From Aerobium sp039839275 (lineage in GTDB: Bacteria > Pseudomonadota > Alphaproteobacteria > Rhizobiales > Rhizobiaceae): 64,000 nt of DNA. Shown piece by piece: positions 57,804-64,000 of this stretch. The DNA is taken from contig NZ_JBDOQP010000001.1 of assembly GCF_039839275.1 (NCBI RefSeq), positions 310,001-374,000 of the forward strand, read 5' to 3'. Positions within the stretch are counted from its first letter, which is position 1; each line of letters opens with the position of its first letter. A program made the position numbers and the translations under genes. A model generated the notes under the pieces. The model saw only the letters and a program-made list of their open reading frames with translations, ran no database searches and had not been told where the DNA came from.

Positions 57804-59296
57804 GTGATGGTACTCCTGGTAACGGTCCTGACGTCGAGCGGCAGGATGACGGAGAAGGTCGTGCCCTCGCCGAGGATCGAGTTCATTGTGATGTCGCCGC
57901 CAAGACTGCGGGCGAGCGTGCGTACATGTGCGAGGCCGATGCCTTCTCCGGGCTGATCCTGCTGGCCGGCGCGGCGAAACAGGTCGAAGACGCGCTGATG
58001 GTCTTCCGCCGCGATGCCGCGGCCGTTGTCGGTAATGTCGATGCGCAGTTGCCGGCCCGCGGCCTTCTTCACCGAGATGGCGATTTCCAGCGGCCGGTCC
58101 GTCGCGCGGTATTTGACCGCGTTGTCGAGCAGGTTGCCGACGATCTGCTCGAGCGAAAACCGGTCGGAAACGATGGTGGGCACGTCGATCGACAGTGACG
58201 TCTCGCCATCGGCGTCGGTGACCTGATGCTGCACGGAGGCGAGATTGGTCTCGAGCAAGGATTTCAGATCGATGGTTTCCGGCTTGACTGGCCGCTTTCC
58301 GTCCCGTGAAATCTTCAGGATAGCGTTGATCAGGCCGTCCATCTTGCGTGTCGAGGAGCGTATGAAACCGATCGCCTCAGGCAGGTCTTCCGAGGCGGCG
58401 ACGCGCGCCTCCTGGATTTCCTGCGGACTCAACGGATCGCCATCGCTCAGGACATAGGCCTGTATCGATTTCATCGTCTCGTCGAGTTCGCTGGTGAAGC
58501 CCATGATGTTCACCAAGGGCGCGCGCAGGTCGTGGGTGACAATGTACGCAAAGCGCTGCACTTCCTCGTTGGCGCGCATAAGATCCTGGGTGCGCTCGCT
58601 GACGCGGGCCTCCAGCCCGGCGTTTAGCGCCTCTACTTCGCTTCGCGCGCTGAGGATTTCGCGGGTATAGGTCACAGCCGTCCATACGGAGCCGCCGACG
58701 ACAGAAATGATGACGAGACCGCCCAGGATCGCGGTCCAGCGGAGCAAGACGGCGCTGGCGCGCTGGTCTTCCACGCCTTCGTTCAGTCGGCGGTCAGCGG
58801 CATTGATAACGCCGTCGAAGAGCAGCCTGGCCTGATCCATGATCTCCTTGCCGCGATCGGTGCTGACGATGGCGATCGCCTCGTCGCGCCGACCTTCGCG
58901 CGCGAGGCGTATCGTCTCCTTCATTTCAGATAGTTTGAGGTCGATACCCTCGCGCAATTGGCGCATAGGCTCGGTTGCCTGCGGATAGGGTTCGAGAATC
59001 CTGGCAAGCCGCTCGTAGGACGGGATTATGCGCGCGGCGGATTCGTTGAAGGGGTCCAGATATGGCTCGTCGAGGGTCAGCAGATAGCCGCGCTGCCCTA
59101 TTTCCGCGTCCTGCATGACGTAGCGCAAATCCACTACGGCTGCTCTTGCTTCGCGGGCCTCGACGACTTCATCGAAATAGACCTGTGTGCGTTCGACGAG
59201 CCAGAGCGTCGTACCGACGATCGCGATCAGTGCCACGAGGCCGACGATCAGCAAGATCGCACTGGTCCGCATGAAACTCGTCTGGGTAATTGGCAT
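57800..59296 (-). CDS. Membrane sensor histidine kinase with CHASE3 domain
   Basis: 498 residues. There are two membrane helices, about 9-33 and 185-210. Between them is a periplasmic CHASE3-type four-helix sensor (VVDLRYVMQDAEIGQRGYLLT). After the second helix come a short coiled coil, the H box IVTHDLRAPLVNIMGF (His near 254), and a HATPase with LLDNAVKYRA, DNGRGI and GEGIGLAHVRTL. It is the first gene of a three-gene operon with a single receiver and a receiver-kinase hybrid. The signal is unknown. Confidence 0.92.
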   Translation of the reverse strand: MPITQTSFMRTSAILLIVGLVALIAIVGTTLWLVERTQVYFDEVVEAREARAAVVDLRYVMQDAEIGQRGYLLTLDEPYLDPFNESAARIIPSYERLARILEPYPQATEPMRQLREGIDLKLSEMKETIRLAREGRRDEAIAIVSTDRGKEIMDQARLLFDGVINAADRRLNEGVEDQRASAVLLRWTAILGGLVIISVVGGSVWTAVTYTREILSARSEVEALNAGLEARVSERTQDLMRANEEVQRFAYIVTHDLRAPLVNIMGFTSELDETMKSIQAYVLSDGDPLSPQEIQEARVAASEDLPEAIGFIRSSTRKMDGLINAILKISRDGKRPVKPETIDLKSLLETNLASVQHQVTDADGETSLSIDVPTIVSDRFSLEQIVGNLLDNAVKYRATDRPLEIAISVKKAAGRQLRIDITDNGRGIAAEDHQRVFDLFRRAGQQDQPGEGIGLAHVRTLARSLGGDITMNSILGEGTTFSVILPLDVRTVTRSTIT

Positions 59297-59369
59297 TGGT
59301 GCTCGCGAAAAAACCTAAAAGGCTTCCATGGCTGAATCCAACCATGCACGCCATTAAAAAAAGACATAG

Positions 59370-59391
59370 AAAACGACGAAATGTCGTTTTT
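59370..59391 (-). terminator. AT-rich hairpin with T tract after the DUF900 gene
   Basis: AAAACGAC - five-base loop - GTCGTTTT with T-rich flanks on both sides. It lies 63 bases beyond the stop of the upstream minus-strand gene and before the sensor kinase operon. The stem is only half GC, so strength is uncertain. Confidence 0.5.
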
Positions 59392-59453
59392 ATGAGGTGC
59401 CAGTGTCGCAAAGGCTGCAGGCCGTACGGGCGATGAACGTTGAGTGCAGGTAT

Positions 59454-60614
59454 CTAGCGCCCGACAGCGATGCTGATCACCTCGATTGGCGTGGTTATAA
59501 TGATTTCGGCGGCGCTGCCGAGGGTCTGGCCGATTCCGCGCGTCAACTGCTCGACCCTGCGCGTGATGTCGTCGCCGCTCTCGCCGAACGTGTCGCCCTC
59601 GTTCAACCGGTCGCCAAGCAACTGCACGAGAACCGGATTGTCGGCGAAGCGGGCATGGTTGAGCCTGTCGCCGCTTGTCAGGCCCGAGACGTCGACCACG
59701 ATCACGCCAAGGCTCGCGAGGTCGTCGTCGCGATCGTAGTCGCCGACACGTGGGCGGTTTCCGGCAATGATCGAAGACACCAACAGCGCCCGGTCATCGC
59801 GCGAAAGCAGCACGAAGAAGGGTCGCTCCGGCCGGCCGATGCGCTGCAACTGACTCTTGAACACGTCGACGTCGATGTCGGGAGACGCCAGCACAACGTC
59901 GCCGAGCAGCGACGCGACGTCTTGCTCCTGGGCGATGGCGACCTGGCGCAGCGCTTCCATCGTCAGCCAGTTACCCATCGAATGGGCGACGATGTCGATG
60001 CGCGTGGCACCGTTCTGGCGGAGCACGCGTAGCGTCCGTTCGAGGCCATCGCGGGCGATGGTGGCGGAGTTGTTGTCGTAGATGTAGTCGACGGTCCGGC
60101 CGGTTGATGCCCAGGAAAACAGGACCGGGGTGCCCTTGTAGCCGGAGTCGTGAACCATCTGCGCGGCGCGATAGACGGAGCCGTCGAACGGTGTGCGGTA
60201 GCCATGGACAAAGATGAGCGCGCGGCCATTGGTGCTGGCGAGGCGTTCACGCAGAGCGGTCTCGAAATCACCTTCATCCGGGAAGACAGCGATCTCGCCG
60301 GCCGCGAAATGCTTTGCAGCGTCCCGCCGCGTGCCACGGCGCGGTTGCTCAAGCATGCCTGGCACGTGAACGCGCGGGATGGTGACGTCGACGCGGGCAA
60401 ACGAGAGCCCGTCGCCTCGCCTGCCGCTGAAGACCTCGCCAGGCACGTCGGCCTTCTCGCGGGTGGTTGCCACGAGGATGCGATGCGTTGCTGCGATGGC
60501 CGCGGGCTCGGCGACGGAGACGTCCAGAAGGTCGTGTGACCTGCCGCCAGCGCATGCGGCCGTGAACAGCGCGATCAGAAAAAGCGCAACGATCCTGTTG
60601 CCCGACGAAACCAA
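59454..60614 (-). CDS. DUF900-type alpha/beta hydrolase, exported lipoprotein-like
   Basis: 386 residues from a TTG at 60614, with GGGAG seven bases upstream; a TTG at 60701 and a GTG at 60632 are alternatives. The start NRIVALFLIALFTAACAGG is a lipoprotein-type signal. The DUF900 core follows: ALIFVHGYRTPFDGSVYRAA, FSWASTGRTVDYIYDNNSA, the nucleophile elbow IVAHSMGNWLTMEAL, and ASPDIDVDVFKSQL. The membrane-side role is unknown. It is divergent from the threonine dehydratase gene. Confidence 0.85.
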   Translation of the reverse strand: MVSSGNRIVALFLIALFTAACAGGRSHDLLDVSVAEPAAIAATHRILVATTREKADVPGEVFSGRRGDGLSFARVDVTIPRVHVPGMLEQPRRGTRRDAAKHFAAGEIAVFPDEGDFETALRERLASTNGRALIFVHGYRTPFDGSVYRAAQMVHDSGYKGTPVLFSWASTGRTVDYIYDNNSATIARDGLERTLRVLRQNGATRIDIVAHSMGNWLTMEALRQVAIAQEQDVASLLGDVVLASPDIDVDVFKSQLQRIGRPERPFFVLLSRDDRALLVSSIIAGNRPRVGDYDRDDDLASLGVIVVDVSGLTSGDRLNHARFADNPVLVQLLGDRLNEGDTFGESGDDITRRVEQLTRGIGQTLGSAAEIIITTPIEVISIAVGR

Positions 60615-60729
60615 AATACTACTCCCGTGCACGCCATGCCCTGGCAGCGGCAGGATCGAATGGTCGGGCTCGACAGTGGCCTTGGCGGCATGATTGTGCA
60701 ATAGCGCGTAAAACGGATGGAGCCTTGTG

Positions 60730-61986
60730 ATGGCAGGATTTGCACGGGCCGTTGCCCACGCGGCACAGTCGATGCGGGTGCTGTTTCCCGAGACGCCGCT
60801 GCAGGAGAACGACTATCTCTCGCGCAAGACCGGCGCGCGGATTTTCCTCAAGCGCGAAGACCTTTCGCCGGTGCGTTCCTACAAGATTCGCGGTGCGCTG
60901 AACTTCTTCACCAAGGCACTGGCGCGCGGGGAGCGGGCGGAGGTGTTCGTCTGCGCATCGGCGGGAAACCACGCGCAGGGCTTTGCTTTCGTGTGCCGGC
61001 ATCTCGGGCGCAAGGGCGTGATCTTCATGCCGGTGACCACACCGCAGCAGAAGATCGACAAGACGCGCATGTTCGGCGGAGATGCCGTCGAGATACGCCT
61101 CGTCGGCGATTTCTTCGATGACTGCTACCGTGCTGCGCAGGACTTTGCCGAAGCCAGCGGCGGCCAGATGGTGCCGCCCTTTGACCACAAGGACATCATC
61201 GAGGGGCAGGCGAGCGTCGGCCACGAGATCATGGAGCAGATGCCTGACGGGATCGTCCCGGACTTGATGATCCTTCCGGTCGGTGGCGGTGGCCTGTCGG
61301 CGGGCGTGACCCGGTACTTTCAGGATGTGCAGGCGCCGACGCGCTTCGTCTTCGTCGAGCCGGCGGGTGCGCCGAGCCTGAAACAGAGCCTGATTGCCGG
61401 ACGCAGGCTCAGGCTCGAGAGGGTCGACAATTTCGTCGACGGCGCCGCTGTCGCCGAGATCGGCAAGGAGAATTTCCGGCTGCTGAAGCATTTCGAGGAA
61501 AGCCAAGTGCGGCTCGTGCCGGAAAACAGGCTGTGCGCCACGATGGTCGAGATGCTCAACGTCGAGGGTATCGTGCTGGAGCCGGCCGGCGCGCTGGCGA
61601 TCGACGCGCTCAAGGATTTCCCGCGCAAGGAGATTAAGGGAAAGAGGGTCGTGCTCGTGGTCTCCGGCGGCAATTTCGACTTCGAGCGCCTGCCGGACGT
61701 CAAGGAGCGGGCGCTTCGATACGAAGGCCTGAAGAAGTATTTCATCTTCCGCTTTCCCCAGCGTCCCGGCGCACTGCGCGACTTCCTCGACCTGCTCGGC
61801 CCTGACGACGACATCGCGCGGTTCGAATATCTCAAGAAGTCGGCACGCAATTTCGGCTCGGTGCTGATCGGCATCGAGACCCGTGACGCCAAGAACTTCG
61901 ACATCCTGCGCAAGCGGTTCGCGGAAGGCGGCTGGGCCTATCAGGACATCACCGAGAACGAGGTGCTCGCAGGGCTGATCATATGA
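60730..61986 (+). CDS. ilvA: Threonine ammonia-lyase (threonine dehydratase)
   Basis: 418 residues from the ATG at 60730, with GGAG seven bases upstream; a GTG three bases earlier is closer to the site. The PLP lysine is in SPVRSYKIRGALNF, the phosphate-binding loop is LPVGGGGLSAGV, and ASAGNHAQGFAF is the typical Asn-His stretch. The carboxyl 80 residues are one ACT-like domain (FIFRFPQRPGALRDFLDLLG), as in the shorter, IlvA-like biosynthetic form sensitive to isoleucine. It makes 2-oxobutanoate. The stop overlaps the next gene (ATGA). Confidence 0.92.
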   Translation: MAGFARAVAHAAQSMRVLFPETPLQENDYLSRKTGARIFLKREDLSPVRSYKIRGALNFFTKALARGERAEVFVCASAGNHAQGFAFVCRHLGRKGVIFMPVTTPQQKIDKTRMFGGDAVEIRLVGDFFDDCYRAAQDFAEASGGQMVPPFDHKDIIEGQASVGHEIMEQMPDGIVPDLMILPVGGGGLSAGVTRYFQDVQAPTRFVFVEPAGAPSLKQSLIAGRRLRLERVDNFVDGAAVAEIGKENFRLLKHFEESQVRLVPENRLCATMVEMLNVEGIVLEPAGALAIDALKDFPRKEIKGKRVVLVVSGGNFDFERLPDVKERALRYEGLKKYFIFRFPQRPGALRDFLDLLGPDDDIARFEYLKKSARNFGSVLIGIETRDAKNFDILRKRFAEGGWAYQDITENEVLAGLII

Positions 61987-62525
61987 GCGACACCGTCTTC
62001 ATCCTGCTGTTTCGAGGCGTCGGCGGAAAGACGCAGCTTCCGACGAAGCCGCTGCGCGAAAAACTGGGCGAAGCCGGGTTCGACAAGGTCGCGACCTACA
62101 TCAACAGCGGCAATGCCATCGTGCGGACATCGCTTGGCCGTGAGCAGGTCGTCGACCGTGTGGCGGATCTCTGCGCCAAGGAATTCGGCTTCGAAAAGCC
62201 GATATATGCGGTGTCCCGGGCGGAGTGGATGGACGTCATCGCGAACAATCCGTTCCCTGACGCCGTGGAGCTGGGCAACCTGTTGCATGCGGCGTGGCTT
62301 GCCGAGGAACCGAAACCCGGCGCGGTGGAAACGCTACGCACGTTCGCAAAGGGAGGCGAGCGCGTCGCCGTGGTCGGCAACGCCGCCTATCTGCATACAC
62401 CCAACGGCTTCGGGCGCTCCAAGCTCGCCGAGAAATTCGACACGGGCATCGGCGTGCCCAACACCGCGCGCAACTGGAACACCGTGCTGAAACTCGCGGA
62501 ACTCGCGAAGGCGGTTGACGGTTAG
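61983..62525 (+). CDS. DUF1697-family protein
   Basis: 180 residues; ATG overlaps the ilvA stop. The start VFILLFRGVGGKTQLPTKPL and TYINSGNAIV match DUF1697, a family of unknown function present in many bacteria. NNPFPDAVEL and GNAAYLHTPNGFGRSKLAEKF are conserved-looking. It is translationally coupled to ilvA, but no metabolic link is known. Confidence 0.85.
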   Translation: MSDTVFILLFRGVGGKTQLPTKPLREKLGEAGFDKVATYINSGNAIVRTSLGREQVVDRVADLCAKEFGFEKPIYAVSRAEWMDVIANNPFPDAVELGNLLHAAWLAEEPKPGAVETLRTFAKGGERVAVVGNAAYLHTPNGFGRSKLAEKFDTGIGVPNTARNWNTVLKLAELAKAVDG

Positions 62526-62850
62526 GGCACCTGTTGCGCTGCACAAGAATTCGGTTGCTTTCCGGTGCGAACTGCCCCATATGCGAGCAACGAGGCGCAT
62601 GGGCCGGGTCTGCCGGCTTTCCATTGAAACGGACTGGTTGCGTCTGGCTTCTCCTTTACCAAGCCAAGAGCGATGGTGGACGGAGAAGTGGTCCCGCTGC
62701 ACGTGTGCGCGGGCACGACAGCGCAGCCGAGCGGACCTGAGGTCCGCCGCCTTGTCGTCCATACATGAATTCAAAGCGGCAGGTTGCGCCTTGCCGCAGA
62801 CCCCGTTTGCGATCAGGCAATGTCCTTGGATCGCGGAAGAGAAGATTATT
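62526..62850. other. Intergenic leader of the DEAD-box helicase gene
   Basis: About 325 bases with no gene. Long leaders are common for cold-inducible RNA helicases. I see no strong motif besides the ribosome site GGAAGAGAAG at 62835-62844. Confidence 0.45.
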
Positions 62851-64000
62851 TTGACAAACGAAAACACCGCCAAGGCAGTCGATACCGCCGCTCTCGATGG
62901 CTTCGAAGCACTCGGAATCACCGGACCGCTGCTCAAGGCAACTCATACCGCCGGATTTACCGAGCCGAAGCCGATCCAGCTTCAGGCGATCCCGGCACAG
63001 CTTACCGGACGCGACATCTTCGGCATCGCACAGACCGGTTCCGGCAAGACCGCCGCCTTCAGCCTGCCGATCCTGTCGCATGTCATGGCCATCGGCAGCA
63101 AGCGCGTGCCGAAGACCTGCCGTGCGCTGATCCTCGCGCCGACGCGCGAACTCGCCGTGCAGATCGAAGAGACGATCCGCACGCTGGCCAAGGGCCTGCA
63201 CATCTCCACGGCGCTCGTGCTGGGCGGCGTCTCCCGCTTCTCGCAGGTCAAGAAGATGGGCCCGGGCGTCGATATCCTTATCGCTACGCCCGGCCGGCTC
63301 ACCGACCTGGTGCGCGAAGGCGATATAAGCTTGACTGAGACGCGTTGGCTGGTTCTGGACGAAGCGGACCGGATGCTCGACATGGGCTTCATCAACGACG
63401 TGCGCCGCATTGCAAAGGCGACGCATCGCGATCGCCAGACGGCGCTCTTCTCGGCAACCATGCCGAACGAGATCGCCCAGCTCGCCGCGACCCTTCTGAA
63501 GGAGCCGCTGCGCGTTGAAGTCGCCCCTCAGGGCACCGCCGCAGGCGAAATCACGCAAAGCGTGGTGATGGCCCGCACCAAGCAGAAGCGCAAGATCCTG
63601 TCCGAGATGCTCGCCGACGAGGCAATGAAGTCGGTCATCATCTTCTCGCGCACCAAGCATGGCGCCGACCGGGTGACCAAGGACCTCGACCGCGACGGCT
63701 TCCAGGCAGCGGTGATCCACGGCAACAAGTCGCAGAACGCACGCCAGAAGGCGCTGACCGATTTCCGTGATGGCAAGGTGCGCATTCTGGTCGCCACCGA
63801 CATCGCCGCGCGTGGCATCGACGTTCCCGGCATCTCGCATGTCGTCAACTTCGACCTGCCGGACGAGGCGGAGAGCTACGTTCACCGCATCGGGCGCACG
63901 GGCCGCAACGGGGCGGACGGCATTGCCATCACGCTGTGCGATCCGTCCGAGAACTCCAAGCTGCGGCAGGTCGAGCGCATCATCCGCTCCAAGCTGACCA
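62851..64000 (+). CDS. DEAD-box RNA helicase (RhlE-like), cut by the right edge
   Basis: It reads from a TTG at 62851, with GAAGAGAAG seven bases upstream; there is no ATG in frame until well inside the protein. 383 codons are present. The motifs appear in order: FTEPKPIQLQAIP (Q motif), AQTGSGKTAAF, APTRELAVQ, TPGRL, VLDEADRMLDMGF, FSATMP, then RGIDVPGISHVVNFD and YVHRIGRTGRNG. It unwinds structured RNA in ribosome assembly or decay. The carboxyl tail that separates RhlE from similar helicases is outside the window. Confidence 0.92.
   Translation, partial: MTNENTAKAVDTAALDGFEALGITGPLLKATHTAGFTEPKPIQLQAIPAQLTGRDIFGIAQTGSGKTAAFSLPILSHVMAIGSKRVPKTCRALILAPTRELAVQIEETIRTLAKGLHISTALVLGGVSRFSQVKKMGPGVDILIATPGRLTDLVREGDISLTETRWLVLDEADRMLDMGFINDVRRIAKATHRDRQTALFSATMPNEIAQLAATLLKEPLRVEVAPQGTAAGEITQSVVMARTKQKRKILSEMLADEAMKSVIIFSRTKHGADRVTKDLDRDGFQAAVIHGNKSQNARQKALTDFRDGKVRILVATDIAARGIDVPGISHVVNFDLPDEAESYVHRIGRTGRNGADGIAITLCDPSENSKLRQVERIIRSKLT

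Overview
The window is GC-rich DNA, dense with genes, from an alphaproteobacterium. It is most likely a member of the Hyphomicrobiales close to Phyllobacteriaceae or Mesorhizobium relatives. This rests on a BA14K-type secreted protein, a B12-dependent ribonucleotide reductase (NrdJ), a HWE/HisKA_2-type kinase with a GTG start, frequent GTG and TTG starts, and the protein sequences as I recognise them. No database search was possible.

Left flank (1-10731): the amino-terminal part of the AMPylase SelO, cut by the window edge. Then comes a tight hpaF-E-D-G-H operon for the homoprotocatechuate meta-cleavage pathway. It meets a molybdate transporter operon (modABC, minus strand) tail to tail. After that lie a BA14K-type secreted protein, a small lysine-rich protein, a divergent ohrR/ohr peroxide-defence pair with a palindromic operator candidate, and a small membrane protein.

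Island (about 10936-43214): a 32 kb integrative element sits in the 3' end of nrdJ. The last eight codons and stop of nrdJ occur twice, at 43188-43214 (intact gene) and at 10917-10943 (displaced remnant). Both encode CGSTSGCS-stop but use different synonymous codons. The displaced copy still lies beside a strong hairpin that was probably the nrdJ terminator. The left end carries three consecutive tyrosine recombinase genes plus a small coiled-coil gene, a Tn554-like arrangement. The first recombinase is interrupted by an in-frame TAG. The right end carries a fourth, very large recombinase with an AT-hook.

The cargo looks like stacked DNA-conflict modules. (a) A seven-gene minus-strand operon (17714-29703): a type III-like restriction helicase/nuclease, a GmrSD-like DUF262-HNH protein, a Mod-type methyltransferase, a GIY-YIG protein, a DUF4357-HNH protein, a small HTH-like protein and a RelE/ParE-UvrD fusion. 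(b) A methyltransferase divergent from a translationally coupled methyltransferase / double-GHKL ATPase / receiver-domain operon (30097-36265). This is my best candidate for an under-described system. (c) A four-gene cassette (36413-39938): a small protein, a Lon-like AAA+ ATPase, a stand-alone M41-like zinc peptidase and a metallophosphoesterase.

Right flank (43188-64000): nrdJ with two NrdR-box-like sites, a Pit phosphate transporter, a Nudix hydrolase, xanthine-guanine phosphoribosyltransferase, a RecA-fold ATPase, a universal stress protein, a CinA/MoaB-like protein, an alpha/beta hydrolase, tRNA-Leu(UAA), adenine deaminase, a three-gene two-component operon, a DUF900-type hydrolase, threonine dehydratase, a DUF1697 protein, and a DEAD-box RNA helicase cut by the right edge.
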